This document shows, one piece after another, positions 14,140-20,280 of a stretch of DNA of 23,706 nucleotides; the stretch's first letter is position 1; each line of letters starts with the position of its first letter. The notes under the pieces are model-generated. The model made no database searches and was not told the DNA's origin. It saw only the letters and a program-made list of their open reading frames with translations. The stretch is from assembly GCA_937901255.1 (NCBI GenBank), contig CALCHN010000017.1:1-23706 (forward strand), written 5' to 3'. Origin of the DNA: an uncultured Flavobacteriales bacterium. GTDB lineage: Bacteria > Bacteroidota > Bacteroidia > Flavobacteriales_E > Vicingaceae. The translations under genes and the position numbers were made by a program.

Positions 14140-14337
14140 TTAATTGTTTTCAGAATAAACAACATATCCACTCCAATAATTCAAGCCATTAGCAAGCGGC
14201 TTATTGTTCATTGGCCTTCCTTGCGCTTCAATTTTTCTCCATTTAGGCTCAGCATATTCTAAATCTAAATTTTCTATCTCTTCTAAATTTTCAGTTTCAA
14301 AATCAATTCTTACCGTCTTTCTTAGTTTTGTTTTCAT
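14140..14337 (-). CDS. Small protein of unknown function
   Basis: A 65-residue protein with an acidic first half (Glu-Glu-Ile-Glu-Asn-Leu-Asp-Leu-Glu) and an Asn/Trp/Tyr-rich end. It is separated by 3 nt from the gene below and 6 nt from the gene above, inside one operon. No recognisable domain. Confidence 0.45.
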   Translation of the reverse strand: MKTKLRKTVRIDFETENLEEIENLDLEYAEPKWRKIEAQGRPMNNKPLANGLNYWSGYVVYSENN

Positions 14338-14343
14338 TCTTTT

Positions 14344-14583
14344 TTATTTTACAAGTTCCCAAATCGTTTTCCTGTCATTGGTCACAAATTTTACTTTTAT
14401 TTTCCCTTCTTTTTCAAGCTCTCCAAACCTTCCGCTTATCTTATGCAGTTCTAATTTTAAATAGTTTCCTATTGTGTGCATGCTTGCGCTCTGCATCATT
14501 TCCAAAGCCTGTAATATCTGCTCTTTTCTTGTTGGATGGAATTGCTTAGTTGCGTGATATGTTTCTATTGATGTTGCTCTCAT
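14344..14583 (-). CDS. Winged-helix DNA-binding-like small protein
   Basis: A 79-residue protein. Residues 17-60 have the pattern of a winged helix: a Thr-Arg-Lys-Glu-Gln-Ile-Leu-Gln-Ala-Leu helix, then Ser-Met-His-Thr-Ile-Gly-Asn-Tyr, a Lys-Ile-Ser-Gly-Arg-Phe-Gly-Glu-Leu-Glu recognition helix, and a Gly-Lys-Ile-Lys-Val wing. It sits 6 nt from the ERF gene and could be a regulator or a replication-linked DNA-binding protein. Confidence 0.55.
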   Translation of the reverse strand: MRATSIETYHATKQFHPTRKEQILQALEMMQSASMHTIGNYLKLELHKISGRFGELEKEGKIKVKFVTNDRKTIWELVK

Positions 14584-14589
14584 GGTTGA

Positions 14590-15150
14590 TTATATTAAAG
14601 TTTCTGCTGCTTTTAAAGTGTTTCTATAATCCTTTTTCATCCTAAAGGCTGCATCTGTTTTTTCATAGATTCCCTTTTCTCCTGCCTCTATTCTTTCAAT
14701 GGCTTTGTTTAAGGCTGCTTCACTTAACCATGGTCTATTGTCCTCAGGATATGATTTAGATTCGCTCTGTGGCTTTTTTGTTTGCTCTCCTGCCGCATCA
14801 GTGTCTTTGTCCGTTACAAGCCCTAACATCGAACTTAAAGCGTATCTACGAATGTATGTTATACCGCTACCCAATACTTGAAATTGGTTCATCTTAGCAA
14901 GTTCAATTCCTTGTGGAATATCTGTTGAGCTTTCCAACATCTCACCGCTATCAATGTGAAACAAGATAGTTTTAACTGCTTTTCCTTCGATCGGTTGGGT
15001 AAATCCTAAACCATGCTTTTTTAACAATGGGTTTATAATTGGAAATATTGTTGGAAGGTCGGCATATGAATAGCCGAACCCCTCAGTTCCCTTGTGTATT
15101 ACTTCTACTTCCTGTTGGAAGGCTGCTAATGCTTTAAATAGATTTTTCAT
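14590..15150 (-). CDS. erf: ERF-family single-strand annealing protein
   Basis: A 186-residue recombinase. The family core is plain: Gly-Tyr-Ser-Tyr-Ala-Asp-Leu (residues 27-33), Ile-Asn-Pro-Leu-Leu-Lys-Lys-His-Gly-Leu, Gly-Glu-Met-Leu-Glu-Ser and Gly-Ser-Gly-Ile-Thr-Tyr-Ile-Arg-Arg-Tyr-Ala-Leu (about 92-103), ending Asp-Lys-Asp-Thr-Asp-Ala. It anneals complementary single strands during phage recombination. The start at 15150 was chosen because the AACTCAAAA leader and TATATTTG promoter lie directly upstream; an upstream ATG at 15180 lies next to the promoter box. It follows the initiator gene, and NinB and NinG are nearby. Confidence 0.88.
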   Translation of the reverse strand: MKNLFKALAAFQQEVEVIHKGTEGFGYSYADLPTIFPIINPLLKKHGLGFTQPIEGKAVKTILFHIDSGEMLESSTDIPQGIELAKMNQFQVLGSGITYIRRYALSSMLGLVTDKDTDAAGEQTKKPQSESKSYPEDNRPWLSEAALNKAIERIEAGEKGIYEKTDAAFRMKKDYRNTLKAAETLI

Positions 15151-15177
15151 TTTATTATTATTTTGAGTTGTTGAGTA

Positions 15178-15227
15178 CAAATATACACCTTATTTTTAAT
15201 TACAGCTACTCGTTAACAATTTTTAAC
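15178..15227 (-). promoter_or_regulatory. Composite promoter of the ERF gene
   Basis: In minus-strand order: the direct repeat GTTAA-N5-GTTAA (15212-15227), 27 nt, then TATATTTG (15178-15185) within GGTGTATATTTGTA, and the AACTCAAAA leader before the ATG at 15150. The upstream half overlaps the last codons of the initiator gene. A clear TTG -33 element is missing, which suggests dependence on an activator. Confidence 0.65.
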
Positions 15228-15997
15228 TTTTCGGGGCTTAGCTCTTCTGTTAGCATTTTAGTGAAGTCTACATAATGTTCTTGCATTACCCTTTGTGTTG
15301 CATTTAACTTTTCTTTTTTTGGCGCAACTTTTTTTTCTTTTTCTTTTTTATCTCTTTTAATCCAATTATCTAAAGTTTTGTAGATGCTTGTATATTTTTT
15401 TGAAGCAGGTTTATAGTTATCCAATGAATCTAAAGTTTCTTTTATTTCTTGACTTGAATATTTGCTTAATAATTTTTCACATTCATTTTTTGAAATGGTT
15501 CCAATTTTTTTAACATTAGGTAATTCATCTAAAATATATTTTTGAAGTGGATGTATCTCTTCTTGGTTTATTGGTTTATTGGTTACTTGGTTTACTGGTT
15601 TATCTATACTCTTAGTGCTTTGACGTCTGCTTTCACGTTGCTTTGACGTGTGCTTTATAGTTGCTTTATCAAGTGCTTTACCACGTGCTTTGACGTCTGC
15701 TTTGACGTTAAAACTTAACTCAATTATATTAGATGAGTATTGATTTTTTGAATATTCATGTACTTTTATAAAGCCAAATTCAACCAATTCATCAAAGTGT
15801 TTTTTATATGATGAGTAGGATTTTATCCCTGTTGCATCCAATGCCATCGAAGTGGGAAATCCAAATATTTTTTTCCATCCCATCCTATTGCAATGCTCAA
15901 TGGCAAAGAAAAATATTATACCATGAAAGGGTTTTATTTTGTGTGGGTTTTCAAATGCGAAATTAAACCATGCCCTACTTAGATCATATCCATTCAT
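15206..15997 (-). CDS. Phage replication initiator-like protein with internal repeats
   Basis: A 263-residue protein. The N-terminal 90 residues look like a winged-helix replication protein (Met-Ala-Leu-Asp-Ala-Thr-Gly, Ser-Ser-Tyr-Lys-Lys-His-Phe-Asp-Glu-Leu, Phe-Gly-Phe-Ile-Lys-Val). A low-complexity Lys/Arg/Ser/Thr/Asn linker follows (about 97-145), encoded by two tandem DNA repeats, and then a helical C-terminal part rich in Lys. A linker encoding iterons inside an initiator gene recalls lambda O. It overlaps the upstream gene by 4 nt and precedes ERF. Exact family uncertain. Confidence 0.6.
   Translation of the reverse strand: MNGYDLSRAWFNFAFENPHKIKPFHGIIFFFAIEHCNRMGWKKIFGFPTSMALDATGIKSYSSYKKHFDELVEFGFIKVHEYSKNQYSSNIIELSFNVKADVKARGKALDKATIKHTSKQRESRRQSTKSIDKPVNQVTNKPINQEEIHPLQKYILDELPNVKKIGTISKNECEKLLSKYSSQEIKETLDSLDNYKPASKKYTSIYKTLDNWIKRDKKEKEKKVAPKKEKLNATQRVMQEHYVDFTKMLTEELSPEKLKIVNE
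15563..15602. repeat. Five tandem 8-bp repeats (TTGGTTTA)
   Basis: Units at 15563, 15571, 15579, 15587 and 15595 are TTGGTTTA, TTGGTTTA, TTGGTTAC, TTGGTTTA and CTGGTTTA. They are AT-rich and lie 14 bp from the 12-bp repeat array inside the initiator gene. In a phage origin such a run could be the unwinding element. Confidence 0.75.
15617..15710. repeat. Eight tandem 11-12 bp iterons (GCTTTGACGTCT), probable origin
   Basis: Units start at 15617, 15629, 15640, 15652, 15663, 15675, 15687 and 15699. All begin GCTTT; four have GCTTTGACGT, the others vary in the second half. The period of 11-12 bp is about one helix turn, so all copies face one side of the DNA. Together with the neighbouring 8-bp repeats inside the initiator gene this is a likely replication origin. 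Confidence 0.75.
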
Positions 15998-16254
15998 AGT
16001 TTTTTCTTTTTATTTAACAATACTCTGTTATGTCTTAGTTGATTGTTCTCATATTTAAACCAAACAAATAATTCTTTTAAGACTGAATCCAATTTAGAAT
16101 CACTTATACCTGTATTAAAGCATATTCTTTCCCTTGTTACATATGCCGTATCACGATCTTCGGTATAGTAAGATAAATAAATGTAGAGAAGTTTAGCTTC
16201 TGTACTGTACTCTTCAAACCATGATGTGTCAAATAATAATTTTGGTATTTCCAT
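15994..16254 (-). CDS. Small winged-helix protein of the replication module
   Basis: An 86-residue protein with the start pattern of phage and plasmid replication proteins: Leu-Leu-Phe-Asp-Thr-Ser-Trp-Phe, then Glu-Ala-Lys-Leu-Leu-Tyr-Ile-Tyr-Leu, Thr-Arg-Glu-Arg-Ile-Cys and a helix with Ser-Asp-Ser-Lys-Leu-Asp-Ser-Val-Leu. It ends in a Lys run and overlaps the initiator gene by 4 nt, so both are translated together. It lies just after a terminator-like leader, so its expression may be attenuated. The precise role is unknown. Confidence 0.55.
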   Translation of the reverse strand: MEIPKLLFDTSWFEEYSTEAKLLYIYLSYYTEDRDTAYVTRERICFNTGISDSKLDSVLKELFVWFKYENNQLRHNRVLLNKKKKL

Positions 16255-16274
16255 AATATAAAATTTAGTGCATT

Positions 16275-16357
16275 AAAAAACCCCTTACCAATGTCGCCGT
16301 GGGGTGCTTCAAAGGTAAAGGGTTTATAAAAATGTTTTCAGAAGTTCCCCACGAACT
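16275..16357 (-). ncRNA. Structured leader RNA with terminator, ahead of the replication genes
   Basis: Transcription from the box at 16363 would give about 83 nt with two hairpins. Hairpin 1 (TTCA/TGAA and GTTC/GAAC) shows GTGGG in its loop. Hairpin 2 is a 12-bp stem (16314-16325 with 16278-16289, one G-T pair) followed by six T. Seven bases around loop 1 (16347-16353) are complementary to seven in loop 2 (16298-16304), CGTGGGG with CCCCACG, allowing a loop-loop contact. The T-run ends 20 nt before the ATG at 16254. This fits an attenuator or small RNA. Confidence 0.6.
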
Positions 16358-16362
16358 GAATA

Positions 16363-16370
16363 CAAATATA
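16363..16370 (-). promoter_or_regulatory. Promoter -7 element TATATTTG for the replication leader
   Basis: TATATTTG followed by TA is identical to the box of four other promoters in the window. No upstream TTAAC repeat or good TTG is seen here, so its control should differ from the others. Confidence 0.55.
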
Positions 16371-16405
16371 AGAATTATTCTTTATTGTTTATCATAATTT
16401 ATTTT

Positions 16406-16437
16406 AAAAAAAGGGGCTGCTGTTAAGCAAACCCCCC
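16406..16437 (-). terminator. Intrinsic terminator after the 16475 gene, with a competing stem
   Basis: On the minus strand GGGG-T-TTGCT, loop TAAC, AGCAG-CCCC, then seven T. Upstream GGTTGCTG (16462-16469) can pair instead with CAGCAGCC (16415-16422), which would break the terminator stem. This could be simple coincidence or a control switch. It ends the early operon before the replication promoter. Confidence 0.65.
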
Positions 16438-16474
16438 GATCGTGGACTCCACAATCCATTGCAGCAACCGCAAT

Positions 16475-16678
16475 TTAACTTTTATCTGAGCCTTTAAACA
16501 TATTATCATAAGGTACGAATACAACGCATTCCAACTTGTCATTTGAGTTTATGGATTTTCCTTGAACATAATACTCATAATTCCATCCACTAGCAACCCT
16601 TCTAACTTTTATTTCCTCATCTTCATCCATCCACATTTCTTCATGCAGTTTTAGATCGTATATTGTTTTCTCTTCCAT
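16475..16678 (-). CDS. Small acidic protein of unknown function
   Basis: A 67-residue protein with an acidic stretch (Trp-Met-Asp-Glu-Asp-Glu-Glu) and a beta-like middle. It is the last gene of its operon; a terminator starts about 40 nt after its stop. Its start shares the TAAGATGGAA junction with the two genes above. Confidence 0.45.
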   Translation of the reverse strand: MEEKTIYDLKLHEEMWMDEDEEIKVRRVASGWNYEYYVQGKSINSNDKLECVVFVPYDNMFKGSDKS

Positions 16679-16684
16679 CTTAGT

Positions 16685-16981
16685 TTAGTTAGTATTTGAC
16701 AAACGAATGCACTCCTTAACAAAATTATTTATTCTTAATCCTAAAGACCTTTTATTTTTCAATTTATCAAAGCCTGTTCTATATTCGACACCTTTGTATA
16801 TAAAATCTGCTAACACCTCTTTTTCACCATTCCAAAAATTACCGTATTTAGGCAAGTGTAAAGCAACGACACCTTTTTTATGCTTATAAAATGAAGTTGC
16901 ACCATCCATTAATCCAGTGTAACAAAATCCTGAATTATTGTCATAAGGCTTTATTATTCTTTTTATTATTTCCTTTTCCAT
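16685..16981 (-). CDS. Small protein of unknown function
   Basis: A 98-residue basic protein with Gly-Phe-Cys-Tyr-Thr-Gly-Leu-Met-Asp-Gly-Ala-Thr, a mid region of aromatic residues and a helical end. One base separates its start from the stop above. It may be one of the many small host-takeover genes; no family recognised. Confidence 0.45.
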   Translation of the reverse strand: MEKEIIKRIIKPYDNNSGFCYTGLMDGATSFYKHKKGVVALHLPKYGNFWNGEKEVLADFIYKGVEYRTGFDKLKNKRSLGLRINNFVKECIRLSNTN

Positions 16982-17005
16982 CTTAGTTAGATATTAGTTC
17001 TAAGT
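16978..17005. repeat. 28-bp direct repeat, copy 1
   Basis: Matches 17216-17243 at 26 of 28 positions. It covers the last codons of one gene, the TAAGATGG junction and the first codon of the next. Confidence 0.7.
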
Positions 17006-17219
17006 CCATTTTTACACTTCCATAATGCTTATTAATTAAGCGTTCTAACAAGGTTTGTTCAGGCACTTTAAAGTATTCTCCACGTATATAAATACAATCA
17101 CTTTGTAGAGCTCTAAGTATTGTATTTTTATCCATCCTTACAGTACAGGTGACTATTGTTTTTGTGATTGTTGGCTCTTGTATTTCTTTGTAATTTGTTA
17201 AATCTATCATTTCTTCCAT
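16983..17219 (-). CDS. Small protein flanked by a 28-bp direct repeat
   Basis: A 78-residue protein with alternating polar and hydrophobic residues (Thr-Ile-Val-Thr-Cys-Thr-Val-Arg) and a helix, ending Glu-Leu-Ile-Ser-Asn, the same end as the gene above. The gene lies between two copies of a 28-bp repeat (16978-17005 and 17216-17243, 26 of 28 identical), so recombination between them would remove it exactly. The function is unknown. Confidence 0.5.
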   Translation of the reverse strand: MEEMIDLTNYKEIQEPTITKTIVTCTVRMDKNTILRALQSDCIYIRGEYFKVPEQTLLERLINKHYGSVKMDLELISN

Positions 17220-17243
17220 CTTAATTAGATATTAGTTCTGAGT
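17216..17243. repeat. 28-bp direct repeat, copy 2
   Basis: The partner of 16978-17005, placed 238 bp away with one complete gene between the two copies. Confidence 0.7.
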
Positions 17244-17490
17244 TAATCTTCTTAGCTTCATAGTTAGATATAATGCTTATCTGTTGCAATAATTCCCTTC
17301 TTATTAAAGTTCTTATTGCAATAGATTCATCATTCATAGCAATGTCCTTTGCTTGTTCTGCATAACTTCCAAATATTTCATAGTAAGTAGGATTATTGAT
17401 TATGTTTTCTTTTGCAAGTTCAAAATCTTTTATCTCAGCGTCTATTTCCTGAAGCTCTTTTATCTTGTCGTATAGGTTAAATTTTTTCAT
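17221..17490 (-). CDS. Small helical protein of unknown function
   Basis: An 89-residue helical protein (Glu-Leu-Gln-Glu-Ile-Asp-Ala-Glu-Ile-Lys-Asp, then Ile-Arg-Thr-Leu-Ile-Arg-Arg-Glu-Leu-Leu). It has its own composite promoter (17514-17574) with a palindromic repeat between the promoter elements, and so is likely the first gene of the operon that ends at 16475. Confidence 0.5.
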   Translation of the reverse strand: MKKFNLYDKIKELQEIDAEIKDFELAKENIINNPTYYEIFGSYAEQAKDIAMNDESIAIRTLIRRELLQQISIISNYEAKKINSELISN

Positions 17491-17513
17491 CGTTTTGAGT
17501 TTAAATTATAGTA

Positions 17514-17574
17514 CAAATATAAACCTTCTACATAGATATATTTACTCTACATAGAAGGTTTAACATTATTTAAC
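17514..17574 (-). promoter_or_regulatory. Composite promoter with tandem palindromic operator candidate
   Basis: In minus-strand order: GTTAA-N5-GTTAA (17559-17574), then TCTATGTAGA twice, 19 bp apart and in the same direction, each nearly a palindrome (TCTA-N2-TAGA), then TATATTTG (17514-17521). The outer arms AAACCTTCTA/TAGAAGGTTT (17521-17530 and 17552-17561) also form an inverted repeat. The repeats cover the -33 to -7 region, where a repressor would block RNA polymerase. Confidence 0.6.
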
Positions 17575-17793
17575 ATTTAGATTTTTTGTTTTTAGGAAAT
17601 CTATACCATCCTTGCACTCAACAAATTTATCATATTCTAATTTAACGGATGATGCTTTAATTAATTTCCCAGCAATATTAGCTATTGTTTTTGCTTCTTG
17701 AAGATTAATATCACCATTCCTTGTTTCTTCGTAAACCTTTTTCAAATCCTCTATTAAACAATCTATTCCGATTATATTAGTTTTCCTTTGCAT
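17566..17793 (-). CDS. Small protein of unknown function
   Basis: A 75-residue protein. The pattern Ile-Asp-Cys-Leu-Ile-Glu-Asp-Leu-Lys-Lys-Val-Tyr-Glu-Glu and Ile-Ala-Asn-Ile-Ala-Gly-Lys-Leu is that of a two-helix protein common in phage early regions. It overlaps the zinc-ribbon gene by 17 nt. Its last codons carry half of the TTAAC repeat of the next promoter. Confidence 0.5.
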   Translation of the reverse strand: MQRKTNIIGIDCLIEDLKKVYEETRNGDINLQEAKTIANIAGKLIKASSVKLEYDKFVECKDGIDFLKTKNLNVK

Positions 17794-18190
17794 ATCTTTT
17801 TATTTTAAGTATTTGTCTTTGTATTTCTATTAGATTAGTTCTTTTTTTTATGTCTGAATAAGGCAGCCCCGTCTTATTTATTAATGTAGTTATAATATAT
17901 TGATCTGTTAGCCTTGCTCTCTGACTCCTTTTATCTTTTATTCTTCTTTTTCTTATAACTTCTCTGCCTTCAGGTGTAGTTTTTAGTTTAACGTAATTAT
18001 CTTTATAATAATTTCGATTATATTCTGTTACTTTTTGCTTATTTTTTGAATTATAATCAATATTGCACTTGTAGTGGCATTTCTTGCAATGAGAACGTAC
18101 TCCATATTTTCCTTTTTTTTGAGAATGAAAATATTCTTTAGTTGCAGGCAATTCTTTTTTACACTTAGTGCAAGTTTTGAGTTTGTCCAT
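17777..18190 (-). CDS. Zinc-ribbon phage protein
   Basis: A 137-residue, very basic protein. The N-terminus has Cys-Thr-Lys-Cys (residues 7-10), a Glu-Leu-Pro-Ala-Thr-Lys-Glu-Tyr-Phe-His core and Cys-Lys-Lys-Cys (35-38), a zinc ribbon of the type seen in small phage HNH-like or regulatory proteins. The rest is Lys/Arg-rich helix. No HNH catalytic set is complete, so nuclease activity is doubtful. It has its own composite promoter with the AACTCAAAA leader and starts a short operon. Confidence 0.55.
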   Translation of the reverse strand: MDKLKTCTKCKKELPATKEYFHSQKKGKYGVRSHCKKCHYKCNIDYNSKNKQKVTEYNRNYYKDNYVKLKTTPEGREVIRKRRIKDKRSQRARLTDQYIITTLINKTGLPYSDIKKRTNLIEIQRQILKIKRYAKEN

Positions 18191-18216
18191 AATGTATTAT
18201 TTTGAGTTTATAGATA

Positions 18217-18266
18217 CAAATATACACCACTTTTATGGATTGTCAAGCCTGTTAACAAACTTTAAC
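18217..18266 (-). promoter_or_regulatory. Composite promoter of the zinc-ribbon gene
   Basis: In minus-strand order: GTTAA-N5-GTTAA (18251-18266), TTG at 18244-18246, 19 nt, TATATTTG (18217-18224), and AACTCAAAA before the ATG at 18190. It is the most complete copy of the module because the -33 TTG has ideal spacing. Confidence 0.75.
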
Positions 18267-18268
18267 AT

Positions 18269-18700
18269 TTACACTAAACTAATTTGCTCTCCAGGAAGTG
18301 GACAATCAACATTAAAGTATTCCAAAAGAAACTCCCTACATTCTGTCATGTAATCCTCAAACTCTTAAGTACTGCATTCAGTTGTACTCTTAGGCGTCTT
18401 AATTATCTCTCCTGTTTTTTCGTTGATATGTTCAAAGTAAAGAAATCTATTCTTTAGAAACTCATGGCATTTATCACTACTCCATATCTCGCCCCACTCT
18501 TTTCGGATAGCCTGTTTTAATAATTCAACTACCACCCCATGATAATACGCATTTTGGGGATTGCTTCTCACCTTTCTTTTTTTAGCTATAGTTATTTCTA
18601 TCTCTTTTCCTTCAAATGAAGCAAAGGCATCTTGTATTAGTTTCCTGTTTCTTTTTGGTGATCCGTTCTCTACTTTAGATATGATGCTTATTTTATTCAC
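18269..18700 (-). pseudogene. ninB: NinB-like recombination gene with an in-frame stop
   Basis: The protein begins Lys-Ile-Ser-Ile-Ile-Ser-Lys and has the family-like Arg-Ser-Asn-Pro-Gln-Asn-Ala-Tyr-Tyr-His-Gly-Val core, then a Leu-Lys-Asn-Arg-Phe-Leu segment. A TAA at 18365-18367 stops it after Thr-Glu-Cys-Ser-Thr, but the same frame continues for 31 codons (Glu-Phe-Glu-Asp-Tyr-Met...Pro-Leu-Pro-Gly-Glu) to a stop at 18269. The joined length, about 143 residues, is that of lambda NinB, which acts in phage recombination. An AAA to TAA change would explain it. The start may be the GTG at 18700 (GTGA overlap) or an ATG at 18730. Confidence 0.65.
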
Positions 18701-19035
18701 TGCATATAATTTACAACAAAAAACATCCAAATGAAATGGAACACTTGATCGACCACAAAATGTCCATAAGGAAGAGATTGTAATTTTAGTTCACCTTGAA
18801 ATATATTAAACTTTTTACAATACCAAGAAACAAAAGAACTTCTATCTTGAATCCAATGCTGAATAGCTATCAATGCAAATTGAATCCATCCAATATCAAC
18901 CAAAAGAAATGGGAGCATATAAAAGACTACATGAACAGTACATATAAAATTACTTTTCTTTTTACCTACAGCCATCCAATCATTTTGAAGTAAAAAATCT
19001 CCAATAAAATGAGCTAAAATATAAGGGATATTCAT
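18697..19035 (-). CDS. DUF3307 membrane protein
   Basis: A 112-residue protein with three or four hydrophobic helices. The opening Ile-Leu-Ala-His-Phe-Ile-Gly-Asp-Phe-Leu-Leu-Gln-Asn-Asp-Trp-Met-Ala (residues 6-22) is the signature of the DUF3307 family, frequent in phages and mobile elements. His-Val-Val-Phe-Tyr follows near 35 and His-Phe-Val-Val-Asp-Gln near 91-96. The function is not known; the conserved His and Asp may bind metal. It overlaps the NinB-like gene. Confidence 0.75.
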   Translation of the reverse strand: MNIPYILAHFIGDFLLQNDWMAVGKKKSNFICTVHVVFYMLPFLLVDIGWIQFALIAIQHWIQDRSSFVSWYCKKFNIFQGELKLQSLPYGHFVVDQVFHFIWMFFVVNYMQ

Positions 19036-19046
19036 ATCATTAATTT

Positions 19047-19262
19047 TTAATAGTTATTTTCTTTTAGTTTATAAGCCCCATAAATACACCCTGCAATAAG
19101 CAATAACCCCAAACCCTCAAAAGGTACACATGGTGGAGGGAAACAATTATTCCCCCCTGCCCATGGTGGTTTTCCATCTCCAGGTTCCCATCCCCCTCCA
19201 TGTGGAGGTTGAGCCATTACATTAAATGTAAATAGAAGTAGTATTGTTAGTATTGTTTTCAA
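19047..19262 (-). CDS. Small secreted/membrane protein with Pro/Gly-rich segment
   Basis: A 71-residue protein: signal peptide (cleavage probably after Val-Met-Ala, residue 17), a Pro/Gly/Trp-rich middle, Cys-Phe-Pro-Pro-Pro-Cys, then a C-terminal membrane helix and Lys-Leu-Lys-Glu-Asn-Asn. The end resembles the Pro-Ile-Asp-Gly-Gly-plus-helix tails of flavobacterial proteins. It overlaps the upstream gene by 4 nt. A host-envelope role is likely but unproven. Confidence 0.55.
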   Translation of the reverse strand: MKTILTILLLFTFNVMAQPPHGGGWEPGDGKPPWAGGNNCFPPPCVPFEGLGLLLIAGCIYGAYKLKENNY

Positions 19263-19714
19263 AAGCTTAGTTTAATAGTTTCCTTTCCATGTGTCTTAAT
19301 TCCTACTTTTGGAACTTCTTCCCCTTCAGAATCGTAAATAGTATCTTTGCTTTTATATGCCAATTTAAGAAGCTCCCCCCTCTCTTTTAGCTTATCGGAT
19401 AGTTCTTTATACTTTTCATCCTGTTCATAGTCCAATCTATCCCCTGTATTCATTATAGTGAATTTAACCCCGTTCTCCGTTGTTTCTTCTGTAATCTCTA
19501 TCTTGCTTCTTAATTCGCTCTCAAAGCTGTTAATGAACTCTTTTAACCTTACTGCATTTGTTAATGCTTTTATTGGTGTTGTATTCCCTGAATCTAATAC
19601 TTCATTAGCTGCTTTCTTTCCATGTTCCTGAGCTTTCTTCCTAGTGAAGTCAGGAGAGTATTGCATTGCTTCAAATTGCTGAAGCTCTAAAAATGTGTCT
19701 TTACTTCTTTTCAT
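19259..19714 (-). CDS. Hypothetical phage protein
   Basis: A 151-residue helical, charged protein. Residues 20-75 are helical (Ala-Val-Arg-Leu-Lys-Glu-Phe-Ile-Asn-Ser-Phe-Glu), followed by a strand region and a Lys-Glu-Leu-Ser-Asp-Lys-Leu coiled coil. Its position near recombination genes suggests a DNA-metabolism role, but no domain is recognised. The start is preceded by AACTCAAAA and a CA spacer. Confidence 0.5.
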   Translation of the reverse strand: MKRSKDTFLELQQFEAMQYSPDFTRKKAQEHGKKAANEVLDSGNTTPIKALTNAVRLKEFINSFESELRSKIEITEETTENGVKFTIMNTGDRLDYEQDEKYKELSDKLKERGELLKLAYKSKDTIYDSEGEEVPKVGIKTHGKETIKLSF

Positions 19715-19725
19715 TGTTTTGAGTT

Positions 19726-20280
19726 TTAAATGTAATCTTCTATGTTTATTTTTTCGCAGTTATCCCAACATTCATGTCTACTTATTTCTCCATCCGATAT
19801 ACTTGCACTAAAATATTCACCACCTTCTTCATCACAAAAAATACCAACAACTTTATGTGTGATATTTATAGACCAAAAAGCGCACAAATCCCCCCTCTTA
19901 AATTCCTCTTTCCTTTTGAAGTTATCCCAATTGCGTTCTTCTTTGGAGGGGAATATTAGGCACTCGCCACCTTCATATATTTGACCATACTTTGTTAAAG
20001 CAAATTTCAATACTCCTGCTTCAATTTCTATAGGTGTTTTTAAAATACCTCCCATTCCTCTACAAAGGTTCGAGTTAGTTTCAATAACTTTTATCATTTC
20101 TCCTGTCATGGTAAAATACACTTCATCACCATCCTTTAATATCTTTGTTAAATCTTTCATTTCGTTTTGTTTTTGAGTTTGTAAATTATCTAAAAATTGT
20201 TTAAGTTTTATCATATCTTTTTTAATTAACTTAAACGCTATAAGCGTGTGTTCTATCGCTTCAAAAGGTGATCCGATCAT
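19726..20280 (-). CDS. Hypothetical protein with two plausible starts
   Basis: With the ATG at 20280 it is 184 residues and shares an ATGA overlap with the gene above. With the internal ATG at 20160 it is 144 residues and is preceded by the AACTCAAAA leader, here within the codons for Gln-Thr-Gln-Lys. The core is beta-rich (Gly-Asp-Glu-Val-Tyr-Phe, Cys-Leu-Ile-Phe-Pro-Ser) and likely one small globular domain. Both starts may be used. The function is unknown. Confidence 0.5.
   Translation of the reverse strand: MIGSPFEAIEHTLIAFKLIKKDMIKLKQFLDNLQTQKQNEMKDLTKILKDGDEVYFTMTGEMIKVIETNSNLCRGMGGILKTPIEIEAGVLKFALTKYGQIYEGGECLIFPSKEERNWDNFKRKEEFKRGDLCAFWSINITHKVVGIFCDEEGGEYFSASISDGEISRHECWDNCEKINIEDYI

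Noticed and set aside
15151..15180. Upstream start of the ERF gene at 15180
   Set aside because: It lies directly next to the -7 box, leaving no room for a normal leader, and the AACTCAAAA motif would be coding.
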